NCBI GenBank assembly: GCA_016926805.1
Contig: JAFGNV010000207.1
Location: 1-64,000, forward strand
Direction of reading: 5' to 3'
Length of the DNA: 64,000 bases
Source: Anaerolineae bacterium
GTDB lineage: Bacteria; Chloroflexota; Anaerolineae; 4572-78; J111
In this document: positions 8,583 to 17,795 of the stretch, piece by piece
Layout: every line of letters starts with the position of its first letter
How positions within the stretch are numbered: the first letter of the stretch is position 1
The notes under the pieces: model-generated
Told to the model about the DNA's origin: nothing
The model's input: the letters and a program-made list of their open reading frames with translations, nothing else
The model's database searches: none
Position numbers and translations under genes: made by a program

Positions 8583-8588
8583 TATAAT
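8583..8588 (+). promoter_or_regulatory. Candidate -10 box for the O-antigen-ligase-like gene
   Basis: TATAAT lies 20 nt after the kinase stop and upstream of either possible start of the next gene. No good -35 box is seen. Confidence 0.4.
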
Positions 8589-8660
8589 TACGTAACACCT
8601 TTACCCTATCTTGTACAACCTCGTGGGGGCGTGTTACGTTTTTTGTGTGTGGCGAGAGAT

Positions 8661-10118
8661 ATGCAAAATCCTGCGTTCAATAAGTTGCGCAATTGGATAA
8701 CAGCCGATAACCCTCGACTCGTGATAGCAGGAATGGCTTTGGTCATTGCGAGTGCCGGTCTGCTCACCGGGGCGCTGTTTGGGGGATTGGGGCCGATTAT
8801 CGCCGTTGGCTTGATTGGAGCGTTAGTAGTTGGCGTTTTGATGCTGCGCAGCACTCAAGTGGGTCTTTTTGTGCTGGTTACTTTGATTTGCCTGCTGCCA
8901 TATGGGGCGCTGCCGTTTAAAATTGGTTTTCGGCCCAATTTTCTGGATGTGGCCCTGGTCGCCTTGTTCGCCGTTTGGTTTCTGCGCCTGATTACGGGCT
9001 GGCAACACACCTTCGAGACTTCGCCGCTGGGCATGCTCCTATTTGCTTTTTTGGGCTGGGCCGTATTTATTTTTATCTTTGGCTTGCGGTACGGTGGGTT
9101 AAACGTAACCGTGGCCCGGAATTTTGCGGAAATCCTGCTGGCCGTCAGCCTCTTTTTCCTGGTTATCAATCAGGTAAAAAATATCCGGCAACTCAACCAG
9201 ATTTCGCGGGTGATTATTTTGGCCGGGGGCGGCGCGGCGGCGTTGGGTATTATATTCTATTTTATTCCCGCCGACTGGACCATCAGAATCCTGTCGATGT
9301 TGCGGGTGTTTCAGTATCCCACCGAAGGCATTTTGCACTACATCGAAGACGACCCGGAACAACCCATGCGAGCCATCTCTACCTCAATTGATCCCAATGC
9401 CCTGGGCGGCTTGATGGTTTTTGTGACCATCATTACCGTAACCCACCTGTTTTCCTCGCCGCCGATTCTGCCCCGCCGGTATCTGCTGGTTATGGCCGGA
9501 ATGATGGTGCTGGCGCTATATTTTACCTTTTCGCGGGGATCATTGTTGGGCGTGGTGGCCGGTTTGGGCGTTATCAGCCTGCTGCGGTATCGTAAGCTGA
9601 TGGGAGTAATACTGGTGGCGGTGGCCCTGGTATTTCTGCTGCCCCAGACGCAGTTTTACGTGGAGCGTTTTGCCGAAGGTATTCGCGGGGAAGACCTGGC
9701 CACCCAGATGCGTTTTGGCGAATACAAGGATGCCTTCGACCTCATTGGTCGCTATCCGCTCACCGGCGTGGGCTTTTTTGGTACGCCGGATATTGATGTA
9801 TACGTGGGCGTTTCTAACGTTTATTTGCTTTTGGCGCAACAGATGGGCCTTATTGGGGCAGGGCTTTATGCGATTATCGGTTTGGTCTATCTGGTCATTA
9901 TTTTTGTCACGTTGCACCGCCTGCCGGCGCGGCATCCGCTCGAGACGCCGCTGTTGGCCTATGGGGCGGCTATTTTGGGGGCGATGGTCGGCGGCCAGTT
10001 TGACCATTTCTACTTCAATCTGACTTTTATCCACATTGTTGCTTTGTACTGGCTGACGATGGGATTGGGGATGTCTGCCGTGCTGATGGCGCGCCGTCAG
10101 CACGACGCGCCGGGCTAA
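8661..10118 (+). CDS. O-antigen ligase/polymerase family membrane protein (Wzy/WaaL-like)
   Basis: This is a polytopic membrane protein of about 485 residues with 10-12 hydrophobic segments. It has the large extracytoplasmic loop typical of O-antigen ligases and polymerases (FQYPTEGILHYIEDDPEQPMRAISTSIDPNALGG, at about residues 235-270; shown here in part only by its features: acidic, with a conserved SxDPN-like turn). The Wzy_C-like core follows: YFTFSRGSLLG, RFGEYKDAFDLIGRYPLTGVGFF and HNVYLLLAQQMG-like SNVYLLLAQQMGL. It probably polymerises or ligates a surface glycan. ATG 8661 follows GAGAG; a GTG at 8631 would add ten residues. The glycan substrate is unknown. Confidence 0.75.
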   Translation: MQNPAFNKLRNWITADNPRLVIAGMALVIASAGLLTGALFGGLGPIIAVGLIGALVVGVLMLRSTQVGLFVLVTLICLLPYGALPFKIGFRPNFLDVALVALFAVWFLRLITGWQHTFETSPLGMLLFAFLGWAVFIFIFGLRYGGLNVTVARNFAEILLAVSLFFLVINQVKNIRQLNQISRVIILAGGGAAALGIIFYFIPADWTIRILSMLRVFQYPTEGILHYIEDDPEQPMRAISTSIDPNALGGLMVFVTIITVTHLFSSPPILPRRYLLVMAGMMVLALYFTFSRGSLLGVVAGLGVISLLRYRKLMGVILVAVALVFLLPQTQFYVERFAEGIRGEDLATQMRFGEYKDAFDLIGRYPLTGVGFFGTPDIDVYVGVSNVYLLLAQQMGLIGAGLYAIIGLVYLVIIFVTLHRLPARHPLETPLLAYGAAILGAMVGGQFDHFYFNLTFIHIVALYWLTMGLGMSAVLMARRQHDAPG

Positions 10119-10133
10119 AGGCCAGGGCGAAGA

Positions 10134-11261
10134 TTACGGCTCCTTCAGAAACTCCTCCGGCGAGAGAATCTTGAAGCTTTGATGCATCGGGTTAAACCAT
10201 TCCAGGGCAACCCGGTAGGTTGCCGCCGGAGCCGTAAACACAATCCGGTAGACCTGACCCTCTTTGGCCGCCGCAATCACCGACCCGGCCATAGCCTCCC
10301 TATTTTCCGTGGTGTAGAGAAAATCGATTGTTGCGCCGGTAGGGATGGTGTCGAGAGGGAATTTGGCGAGGGGTAAGTTTTTGACATCCTTGTATTTTTG
10401 GGTGATGTTGGTCAGGTAGGCCCGGGCCGCTTCTTCCGCCACCTGAGAATCGTTGCCCGCTTTGGGCCAGACAAAAGTGCTGGCCTCAAAAGTCATGCTG
10501 GCGTCGGGCTGACCCACCACCACTGTGTTCTTTTCTTGTTGCAAGATTTCCCAGTTGTTGGGGTAGAAAAAACCAAATCGATTACTGGTGGGGCCGATCA
10601 AAATCCAAACAGGCGGTTCTTCGGTAGGGGATGTTGCTGTTGCCGGGGCGGTATCGAGAGGCGTGAGAGAGTTGGCCAGAGCCTGTAACCTGTTCTGCGA
10701 AATTTGCCACTGCTCCTCGGTGGCGCTGACATATTGTACAAAAACCAGGGTGTCTACCTGCGAAACCCGAATTTCGTTCATCATTTGTCCCAGTTTGGGG
10801 TCGCGGGTGGCAAATTGAGCCTCAATGGTATTCCCCACTAATTTTTCCGGACTGATAACCGCAAAGCCCGAATCCTTCCCGGCGAAATTCTCCGCCACAA
10901 AAGTGACCAAATATTGCTTCAATTCTTTTTCGGAATAAACCTGGCCAGCATCGTTGAAAAATACGCTATAGCCAGCCTGATCGCCCGGTTCTACAAAAAC
11001 TACGCCGTCGGTTCGTTCCGAGAATTGCCAGTGTTCGGGATAATTTATACTGAACCGACCGGTGGAATGGGTGTAAACACTGGTTGCCACCAGGTCCGAC
11101 ACCACTGAGGTCGGGGTGGGATCGACCAGGGTTGAGGTGGGGGTAGAGGTGGGATCGGGCCGAACAGGGGTTGGGGTTGTTTGACCGGTCGGAGTAGGGT
11201 TATGGCAGGCCGACAACATTGCGACTAAAGGGAATAAAAGATAGAGCAAGATTGTTTTCAT
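10134..11261 (-). CDS. Lipoprotein with two PsbP/DUF1795-like repeats
   Basis: The 375-residue protein starts MKTILLYLLFPLVAMLSAC, a type II signal peptide with lipobox LSAC. A Pro/Thr-rich linker of about 35 residues follows. Two similar domains come next, each opening with a motif of the form (G/N)RF(S/G)(I/F)xYPxxW (GRFSINYPEHWQF and NRFGFFYPNNWEI). This pattern is seen in PsbP-like and DUF1795 proteins. It is likely anchored outside the membrane; function is unknown. GGGAG precedes ATG 11261. An in-frame ATG at 11288 lacks a ribosome site and falls in the upstream terminator region. Confidence 0.7.
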   Translation of the reverse strand: MKTILLYLLFPLVAMLSACHNPTPTGQTTPTPVRPDPTSTPTSTLVDPTPTSVVSDLVATSVYTHSTGRFSINYPEHWQFSERTDGVVFVEPGDQAGYSVFFNDAGQVYSEKELKQYLVTFVAENFAGKDSGFAVISPEKLVGNTIEAQFATRDPKLGQMMNEIRVSQVDTLVFVQYVSATEEQWQISQNRLQALANSLTPLDTAPATATSPTEEPPVWILIGPTSNRFGFFYPNNWEILQQEKNTVVVGQPDASMTFEASTFVWPKAGNDSQVAEEAARAYLTNITQKYKDVKNLPLAKFPLDTIPTGATIDFLYTTENREAMAGSVIAAAKEGQVYRIVFTAPAATYRVALEWFNPMHQSFKILSPEEFLKEP

Positions 11262-11280
11262 CAAACTCTCCCTGGAAAGA

Positions 11281-11303
11281 AAAAGCACCGTTTAAGGTGC
11301 TTT
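11281..11303 (-). terminator. Rho-independent terminator of the regulator gene
   Basis: On the minus strand AAAGCACC, a loop and GGTGCTTTTTCTTT form an 8-bp stem followed by a T-rich tract. It separates the regulator gene from the downstream lipoprotein gene. Confidence 0.75.
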
Positions 11304-11368
11304 GGCCTGAAAGGCACTTTGGCCTGAAAATCACTTTGGCCTGGAAGGCGCGTTGGCCTGGACAAGTG
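11301..11368. repeat. Four tandem 17-bp repeats
   Basis: Units at 11301-11317, 11318-11334, 11335-11351 and 11352-11368 share the core TTTGGCCTGAAAGGCAC with drift in the last copy. They fill the space between the terminator and the 3' end of the regulator gene. Confidence 0.75.
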
Positions 11369-11385
11369 GAGCCGATAACAAAAAT

Positions 11386-12051
11386 TCACTCGGGATGGGT
11401 GATAAAGCGATAACCAACCCCGCGAATGGTGATCAGTCGTTGGGGATGGCTGGGGTCATTTTCAATTTTTTCTCGCAACCAGCGAATGTGCACATCCAGA
11501 GTGCGGGTATCGCCCATATAGTCGGTTTCCCACACATGTTTCATAATGGCCTTGCGGCTCAAATCTTTATCTTGATAGTCAATGAGGAGCCGCAGCAACG
11601 TGTATGTTTTGGGTGTCAGATGAAAACACTCCGCCTGATGCAGCACCTGACGTTGCTGGCAATCGACAATGAGGTTAGGAAACCGGAGAAACCTGTCTTG
11701 TTGCTTGGCCGTAACTTGTTTGATGGTTTGGGTCAACTGCTGGGGGTTACCAGGTGCAATAAAAACTGTATCCGTATTTACCCTATCCAATAGACGAGTT
11801 TCATCACCGACGACAATGTGGGGGATATTCAGGCTAATATTGTTAATGGCCTTCTGGAAACTGGGTAATTTCAGGTCGCTGCTGGCTGAGTTGAAAATAA
11901 TAAGATCGGGCCAAAGCAGTTGGGTCTTTTCTGCTGCGGTTTCAGGCGTATGCGCCACGGTCACCTGGAAATCTTGGTTTTCGAGGTCTGAAACCAGAGA
12001 TTTGGAAGCAGCCAAATTTTTATGTTCAATGAGCAAAATATGCATTGTCAT
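11386..12051 (-). CDS. OmpR/PhoB-type regulator with a degenerate receiver domain
   Basis: The 221-residue protein has a receiver-like fold (1-115) and a complete winged-helix DNA-binding domain (about 125-218) ending RLITIRGVGYRFI. The receiver lacks its key residues. The phospho-acceptor Asp position reads IIFNSAS in place of the usual LLDxxMP, the acidic pair near the N-terminus reads IEHKN, and the conserved Lys near the end is absent (IAPGN). It is therefore unlikely to be switched by phosphorylation. No kinase is adjacent. The start is ATG 12051 or 12045. Earlier in-frame ATGs (12135, 12108) lie within or overlap the promoter boxes and cannot be used. Confidence 0.8.
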   Translation of the reverse strand: MTMHILLIEHKNLAASKSLVSDLENQDFQVTVAHTPETAAEKTQLLWPDLIIFNSASSDLKLPSFQKAINNISLNIPHIVVGDETRLLDRVNTDTVFIAPGNPQQLTQTIKQVTAKQQDRFLRFPNLIVDCQQRQVLHQAECFHLTPKTYTLLRLLIDYQDKDLSRKAIMKHVWETDYMGDTRTLDVHIRWLREKIENDPSHPQRLITIRGVGYRFITHPE

Positions 12052-12106
12052 TGTTGATAGCGTTCCCTGATTTTTTCCAGATTTTGGCCGTATCTTAGAG
12101 TGGTTC

Positions 12107-12135
12107 ATTATACTCGAACCTTTCTGTCTTGCCAA
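12107..12135 (-). promoter_or_regulatory. Promoter of the pseudo-receiver regulator
   Basis: On the minus strand, TTGGCA (12135-12130), 17 nt and TATAAT (12112-12107) closely match the consensus. The leader to ATG 12051 would be about 50 nt. Confidence 0.8.
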
Positions 12136-12159
12136 TCCCGGCTTATATTTTTTGAATTT

Positions 12160-13740
12160 TTAGGTCTTCTCTGAGCGTGCGTATTTTAGATGGACAACGC
12201 AACGCGTCTTTGCTTGCAGGCAGGCTCGTTCGTCGGGGCGATAACCACACACCCACAGAATTTGGCCATTGGCGACCAGCAGGGGAAGGTAATCCCGCTG
12301 AGCGGCGGGTATCTTGGCGTTGATCATAAACTCATTGATTTTTTTGCGGTGCCCGCCCAAACCCAGCGGGCAAAAGGTGTCGCCGGGTTGGCGTGGTCGG
12401 AGGACCGGTTGTTTGCCCACAACATCTGCATCCAGATATGCCTCCCAGGGTTCAACCTGGCGAACCTGTTGGCGATCTACCTGGTCGATGGTTAACAGGT
12501 TGGCCGTGAGTTGCCAATTGGCGTGGGGAAGCTGGGTTGTACCGGGTAGATTTAACGGCAAGATTTCCCCGGTTAGTAGCCGGGGTATGTCAGCATGGTC
12601 AGGATAGGCCGTAATACGCCGGTCGGCGTGCCTGTCGGCAATGGTCAAACTATCGTAGCTAATGGTCAGCATCAAACCCCGGGGTAGCGTGGCCTGGGCG
12701 CCGGTATGTCCTTTTTCTACGACGGCAATAGCGGCGTCGATATGTTCAAAATCAATATTGCGCAGGCTGCGGCGCAGAATTTGCACCGCTCGACGCAGGG
12801 TGGCTCTTTTCAGGGCCAGGGGAAAATTTAGCCACCGGGCCAGGTTTATCTCGACTCTGTCTACGTCTCCCTGAACATCGGTGGTTATATCTTTGATGAC
12901 GTGTTGCCAGGCCTGGTCGACATATTCATTGAGAAAGTCAACCTCGGCAGCAACAACGTTAGCCGTTCGCCGGAGTACCTGGCGAATATTGGGATTGTAA
13001 GTTTCCAGTTGCGGGATCAGCTCGTGGCGCAGACGGTTGCGAAAGAAAGTGGTATTCCGGTTGGAGTCATCCTGGCGAGGGGAGAGATGATGGATTTGGC
13101 AATAAGTTTCGATGTCTGCGCGAGGGGTTTCCAATAGCGGGCGGATGAGGCGCGGCGCGGGTTGCGTTGGCGTGGCCGGGAGGTCGGCCTGGTGTAAACG
13201 CAGGCTCGAAATGTCTATGCTGGGTAACATTCCCCGCAATCCGGCCAGCCCACTTCCTCGTAGAAAATGCATGAGCACGGTTTCCACCTGGTCGTCGGCG
13301 TTGTGGCCGACGGCTATCTTATTGGCCTTTACTTCTTCGGCTACGCGCCACAAAAAAGCGTAGCGCACTTGGCGGGCGGTTTCTTCAAGGGATTGTCTGC
13401 GTGCCGCCGCTGCCGCCGTAATGTTTTGCGTTTCTACAAAAAAGGGTAAGCCCCAGGTGGTGGCGATGTCTCGCACAAAGGCTTCATCGGCCCGGGCGCT
13501 GGCGCCCCGGAGTTGGTGGTTAAAGTGAGCAACCGTCAGGGTCAGGTCAAATTCGGGGGCCAACGTTCTGAGTAGATGGAGCAGGCCCAAAGAGTCGGGG
13601 CCGCCGGAAACGCCGATGACCAGGGTATCTTGGCGGTTCAGAAGCCTGTTTTGTTGGCAAAAATTGGCCACTTTTTCGGCCAGCGTAAACGTCACCGAAC
13701 TTTGTCTCCCAGATAAAACCTGACCAACAATGTTGGCCAA
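12160..13740 (-). CDS. tilS: tRNA(Ile)-lysidine synthase
   Basis: TilS attaches lysine to the wobble C of the tRNA-Ile CAU anticodon, changing it from Met to Ile specificity. The 526-residue protein has the N-type PP-loop ATP motif SGGPDS (near residue 45), the HNADDQVET motif, a substrate-binding middle domain and the C-terminal TilS domain (RPRQPGDTF...RKKINEFM...PLLVANGQILWVCG). The start at 13740 is TTG with no strong ribosome site. GTG 13695, just before the first helix, is an alternative. It lies 41 nt downstream of the cyclase/ATPase gene and is probably co-transcribed with it. Confidence 0.92.
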   Translation of the reverse strand: MANIVGQVLSGRQSSVTFTLAEKVANFCQQNRLLNRQDTLVIGVSGGPDSLGLLHLLRTLAPEFDLTLTVAHFNHQLRGASARADEAFVRDIATTWGLPFFVETQNITAAAAARRQSLEETARQVRYAFLWRVAEEVKANKIAVGHNADDQVETVLMHFLRGSGLAGLRGMLPSIDISSLRLHQADLPATPTQPAPRLIRPLLETPRADIETYCQIHHLSPRQDDSNRNTTFFRNRLRHELIPQLETYNPNIRQVLRRTANVVAAEVDFLNEYVDQAWQHVIKDITTDVQGDVDRVEINLARWLNFPLALKRATLRRAVQILRRSLRNIDFEHIDAAIAVVEKGHTGAQATLPRGLMLTISYDSLTIADRHADRRITAYPDHADIPRLLTGEILPLNLPGTTQLPHANWQLTANLLTIDQVDRQQVRQVEPWEAYLDADVVGKQPVLRPRQPGDTFCPLGLGGHRKKINEFMINAKIPAAQRDYLPLLVANGQILWVCGYRPDERACLQAKTRCVVHLKYARSEKT

Positions 13741-13781
13741 CCAGCCCAGTTCTATTTACAGGGTGAAGTTTTTCTAATTTT

Positions 13782-16700
13782 TTATAATTTGGCCTGACTG
13801 TCGGCGTAGGCCCGATCCGTTTCTTCCAGGTGACGGGCATGGTAGTTGGTTAAAAAGGTCCGGCGGAGTTCTTCGTCAACCAAACTGTCGGCCAGACGCT
13901 TTTGTATTTTTTGGGCGTAAACAACAGTGTCCCGTAAGGCCACAAAGTTGCCTGTTACCCGGTACACATAGGATTTTTGGATTTGAATAAGATATTGACT
14001 TAACCGGCTATCGATTTTTTCCGCCAGGTCTGAGGCGTCGAGCAAAATCTTAAGAGCAGCGTCGTATCGCTGGTAACGAATATTGATGATCGACTGAAGC
14101 CACTGGCCCCTGACCGTGAATTCTTTCATATCGCTGGCGGCGGCCAGACGCAGCAGGCGCTCAGTAGTTTTTGTCGCCAGTTCCCACTGATTGGCGTCAA
14201 TATAGGCGCGGGCCAATTGATAAAGGATCATTACCTCGTCGAGCGCCAGCCCCATCCGATGGGCCACCGCCTGGACTCCCTCCAATTCCTGAATGGCTTC
14301 ATCCAGCCGTTGCGTGTGGCGATAGGCAGCCCCCAGCATCGATTGCGCGCGCATCAGATAAAATGGCGATCCAAGCTCGCGGGCAATGTGCGTGCTTTGT
14401 TCGGCCTGACGCAGACCATCGCTGTACAGCCCCAGATTTAAATAGTAATAGCTCAACCAGGCCATGCCCAACACCTGGGCCGATTTCTGGCGTTGCTGCT
14501 GTGACAACCGCAGCCCTTCTTTTAAGTTATCGCCGGCTGCGCCCAACTCGCCCTGATGAAGCTGGCCGAAGGCGTGGTAATATTTAATCATCGGCACCTG
14601 ATAAAGATCGCCCGAACGCTGTTGTAATTCCAGAGCCTCCTCGGCGGTCTGGTTGGCGCGTTTGTAATCGGCGGTAAAGGTGCGGGCCATCAGGATGGAG
14701 GTCAGGGAAGTCATTAAACCGCTGTGATAACCCAGCCGGCGGCGGGTCTTGATAATCTCAGTCTGGTAGCGTTGCAAGCTGGCCGCGGTTTCACCCTGCT
14801 CCAACATAATTCGGGCCAAACCATCTTCGGCCTCGATCCGGCGTGCGTCGTCGCCCAGGGCCACGCCGATGTCCTGGGCTTCCTGGAAGCACGCGGTCGC
14901 CTCTTTGAGTTGACCCATCTGGTAATAAAAGCTGCCCAGTTGATTCAGGGTATCGGCAATGCCTTCCTGTTCCCCAATTTGCCGGGCAACGACCAATGCC
15001 TTTTGTAGAAAATCGAGGGCCAGCGAGGCGTCGTAATGACTGGCGTGTAGCGAACCCAGGCCATTGAGCGCCCGCCTTTCGGCGGAAACGTCGGTCAGGT
15101 CTTTGGCTTTGGCCAGCATCGCCTCATAATCGGCAATGGCTTTTTGGGGTTCACCCAGCCGAGTCAAAATGTTGGCGCGACCCTCGTGGATGGCCAACAG
15201 AGCCGCGTGGTCAACCTCCTTGGGGTCAATCAGTCTGGCTACGTCCAACGCCCGGTTGTAGAATTCAACGGCCTCCTGGTTGGCGAAAGATTGGATGGCG
15301 GCCTCGGCGGCGCGGTGGAGATAACGCATGGCTCTAGGCCAGGTTTCGCTCTTGTAATAATGCTCGGCGACAATGGGCGCGTATTCTTCACCCAGCATCC
15401 AGAAAAGGTTAAAAGCCATATAATCGGCAATTTGTTTGTGGATCACTTTGCGTTGTTCGTGCAGCAGGCTGTTGTAGGCGGTTTCGTGGGTGAGCACGTG
15501 TTTGAACATGTATTCCGCTTCTGGCTCGCGGGTACGAACTTCAATCAGGTCGGCAGCTTCCAGTTGGTCCAGAGCTTTCTCCAGCGTTTCCGGTTCGTTA
15601 ATGATGGGGGCCAAAACAGAACGCGGGAAGTAGCGGCCAATGACCGCCGCCACCTGTAAAACTCGTTTAACTTCTTCTTCCAGCCGGTCGATACGGGCGG
15701 TGAGGACGCCTTGCAGGGTGTGGGGAATGTCAATCTCGGTGGCCGAGCGGGTGATTTCCCACCGGCCATCGGCGTGTTCGATGGCACCCTCTTCAATCAG
15801 GCTTCGGAGGACCTCTTCCAAAAATAGGGGATTGCCTTCGGCGCGGCTGAGCAACAGTTCTTCCAGGGCAGCGGGCATCTGATCGATCTTGAGCAGATAT
15901 TTCATCACCTGGCGGCTTTCTTCATCGGTTAGCGGCCAGAGGGTCAATTCGCTGAAGGTATCGGGAAAATCCTGGGCAATCTGCATTTTGGTGTTCCAGA
16001 AGGTAGACTCTCGTTCCGGGCGGGTAACGCAGATCATCAGCACGGGGTTGTAGATGGTGAGCGTGGACAGGAATTGGATGAGGTCAACCGAACTGGAGTC
16101 GGCCCAATGAAGGTCTTCCAGAACCATCACCACCGGTTGTTGGCTCACCAGAGCCTCCACCCACTGGCCCATGGCCAAAAAGGTGCGTTGCTGCAAAACC
16201 TGGGGGTCGTTTAAGGGCAGGTTGGCTGCCACTTCCTCATCCAGGCTGATGCCCAACAGGGTGGCCAGGTAAGGCACAATCTCGTTTTTGCGTCGGCCAA
16301 AGAGTCTGTCGCCCATGTCTTCGATGCGGAGTTTGACCAGGGAGTCGTCGGGGTTCTCGGGGAGTTCCAGATAGCTATAGAGGATATCGACAAAGAGACG
16401 ATTTTTGAAGGATTGGCGATAGGAAAGACCCCGGCCAGACAACCAGAGGGGTCCGACTCCATCTTCTTTTACCTCGCTAACCTGTTTTTGAAATTCAGAA
16501 ATGAGGCGTGATTTTCCCAAACCGGCGTCGCCGGTAACCACCACCAGGCTCCCCCCTTTTTGCTCCTGGAGCACATGGCGATATTGCGACACAAGAGTTT
16601 CCAGTTCGTATTCCCGACCAATGATGGGCGCTTCGGGCGGTTTGGGCCGGGCGCCGCCAATACCTGTTAACTCGTAGATTTCCAGGGGTTCCCGTTTGCC

Positions 16701-17363
16701 TTTAACGCTTACCGGCTCGCGGTCGGCAAACTGGAAGAGGCGGCGGGTAAGATTATAGGTGGTTTCGCTGATCAGAATTTCGCCGCGTTCAGAAACATCT
16801 TCCAACCGGGAGGCAACATTGACCGCATCGCCCATAACGGTGTAGGAACGTTTGCGGTCGGTGCCAACCATACCGGCAATCACCGTGCCGGTGTTGATGC
16901 CAATGTGGATGCCCAACGGCTCAGGCAGCGGCATGGGCGGCGATTGGTTGAAGTCGTTCAGGCGTTCTTTCATGCTCAGGGCGGCACGGAGCGCACGTTC
17001 CGGGTCGTCTTCATGGGCGCGGGGCGCGCCAAACACGGCCATAATGGCATCGCCAATGTATTTATCGATGTAGCCGTCAAACTCGTAAATAGCCTCACTC
17101 AACTCCTGCAAACACAAGTTGATCAAGCGCACTACCTGTTCAACTTCAGCCGGGCTTTTGGCGGCATCGTTGAGGGCGGTAAAGCCGGAAATATCGGCAA
17201 AGATGATGGTAACCTGTTTTCGTTCACCTTCGATGGGGGCACTGAGGATAGACGTGTCAGCCTTGTGCGTGGCCGTACCCAGGCCATTACCACAACGGCC
17301 ACAGTAGAGATGAATGGCAGGGTTTTCGAACCCACAAATGTCACATTTTACGGTTTGGCTCAT
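13782..17363 (-). CDS. Zinc-ribbon, class III adenylate cyclase, AAA ATPase and TPR fusion
   Basis: This 1193-residue protein begins with a CxxC...CxxC zinc ribbon (CDICG...CGRCG). A class III cyclase domain follows at about 50-230. Metal Asp residues are visible in IFADISGF and GDAIMAVF, and adenine-selecting Lys and Asp in IDKYIGD and MGDAVNVASRLE. Next is a STAND/AAA-like ATPase with P-loop TGDAGLGKS and Walker B VMVLEDLHWAD. At least eight TPR-like repeats span about 680-1150. It likely makes cAMP under control of ATP- and protein-binding modules. The architecture is a recurring one in Chloroflexota, Cyanobacteria and Proteobacteria. There is no signal peptide, so it is cytoplasmic. The leader lacks a Shine-Dalgarno site. 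Confidence 0.88.
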   Translation of the reverse strand: MSQTVKCDICGFENPAIHLYCGRCGNGLGTATHKADTSILSAPIEGERKQVTIIFADISGFTALNDAAKSPAEVEQVVRLINLCLQELSEAIYEFDGYIDKYIGDAIMAVFGAPRAHEDDPERALRAALSMKERLNDFNQSPPMPLPEPLGIHIGINTGTVIAGMVGTDRKRSYTVMGDAVNVASRLEDVSERGEILISETTYNLTRRLFQFADREPVSVKGKREPLEIYELTGIGGARPKPPEAPIIGREYELETLVSQYRHVLQEQKGGSLVVVTGDAGLGKSRLISEFQKQVSEVKEDGVGPLWLSGRGLSYRQSFKNRLFVDILYSYLELPENPDDSLVKLRIEDMGDRLFGRRKNEIVPYLATLLGISLDEEVAANLPLNDPQVLQQRTFLAMGQWVEALVSQQPVVMVLEDLHWADSSSVDLIQFLSTLTIYNPVLMICVTRPERESTFWNTKMQIAQDFPDTFSELTLWPLTDEESRQVMKYLLKIDQMPAALEELLLSRAEGNPLFLEEVLRSLIEEGAIEHADGRWEITRSATEIDIPHTLQGVLTARIDRLEEEVKRVLQVAAVIGRYFPRSVLAPIINEPETLEKALDQLEAADLIEVRTREPEAEYMFKHVLTHETAYNSLLHEQRKVIHKQIADYMAFNLFWMLGEEYAPIVAEHYYKSETWPRAMRYLHRAAEAAIQSFANQEAVEFYNRALDVARLIDPKEVDHAALLAIHEGRANILTRLGEPQKAIADYEAMLAKAKDLTDVSAERRALNGLGSLHASHYDASLALDFLQKALVVARQIGEQEGIADTLNQLGSFYYQMGQLKEATACFQEAQDIGVALGDDARRIEAEDGLARIMLEQGETAASLQRYQTEIIKTRRRLGYHSGLMTSLTSILMARTFTADYKRANQTAEEALELQQRSGDLYQVPMIKYYHAFGQLHQGELGAAGDNLKEGLRLSQQQRQKSAQVLGMAWLSYYYLNLGLYSDGLRQAEQSTHIARELGSPFYLMRAQSMLGAAYRHTQRLDEAIQELEGVQAVAHRMGLALDEVMILYQLARAYIDANQWELATKTTERLLRLAAASDMKEFTVRGQWLQSIINIRYQRYDAALKILLDASDLAEKIDSRLSQYLIQIQKSYVYRVTGNFVALRDTVVYAQKIQKRLADSLVDEELRRTFLTNYHARHLEETDRAYADSQAKL

Positions 17364-17422
17364 AGTTTAAGGGGTTTTACGGCTTGCCGGTCTTCAAGAT
17401 TTTTAACATCACGTACGCATTG

Positions 17423-17451
17423 ATAATATTACATTCCCGATAAGATGTCAA
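17423..17451 (-). promoter_or_regulatory. Promoter of the cyclase-tilS unit
   Basis: On the minus strand, TTGACA (17451-17446), 17 nt and TATTAT (17428-17423) form a strong sigma70-type promoter. The transcript would start near 17416, about 53 nt before the start codon. Confidence 0.8.
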
Positions 17452-17795
17452 CGGCCCTTTTTTACTAATCAGGGTGGTTGAAGATCAGGCGACAGTCGCC
17501 GCTTACCATATACTCTCAGTGATTTCCAGGACCGAGTTCATCAAAATCCTACAATCTGTGCCATAATCGCACAGGGAATGGGGAATAATGGGGGAACACT
17601 CCCCCCACCCCCGGCCCTTCGAGCAATTCTTCGATCTTATTGCACAGGTCGAAATCCTATCTAAATTTTCGGAACCGTCTAGGTGATGGCCTCTTCATCG
17701 TATCTTTCAGGATTAAAGGGCTAAAAATCTCGTTTTGTTCAGTCGATTTGTCCAAATTGGCTAAATTCTCCAAACTCAACGACCCGATGATGCGT
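17452..17795. other. Intergenic spacer with a G/C-run inverted segment
   Basis: This spacer between divergent promoters carries no convincing gene. At 17577-17612 a run rich in GGGG is followed by CCCCCC-type runs (GGGGGAACACTCCCCCC), able to form a strong hairpin. A similar G-run/C-run core occurs in the MITE-like element after mreD (20404-20432). The two may be related. The rest shows no clear signal. Confidence 0.4.

Noticed and set aside
14171-15659. Several plus-strand frames of 90-170 codons within the cyclase/TPR gene
   Set aside because: All are antisense shadows of a single 1193-codon gene with many conserved motifs.
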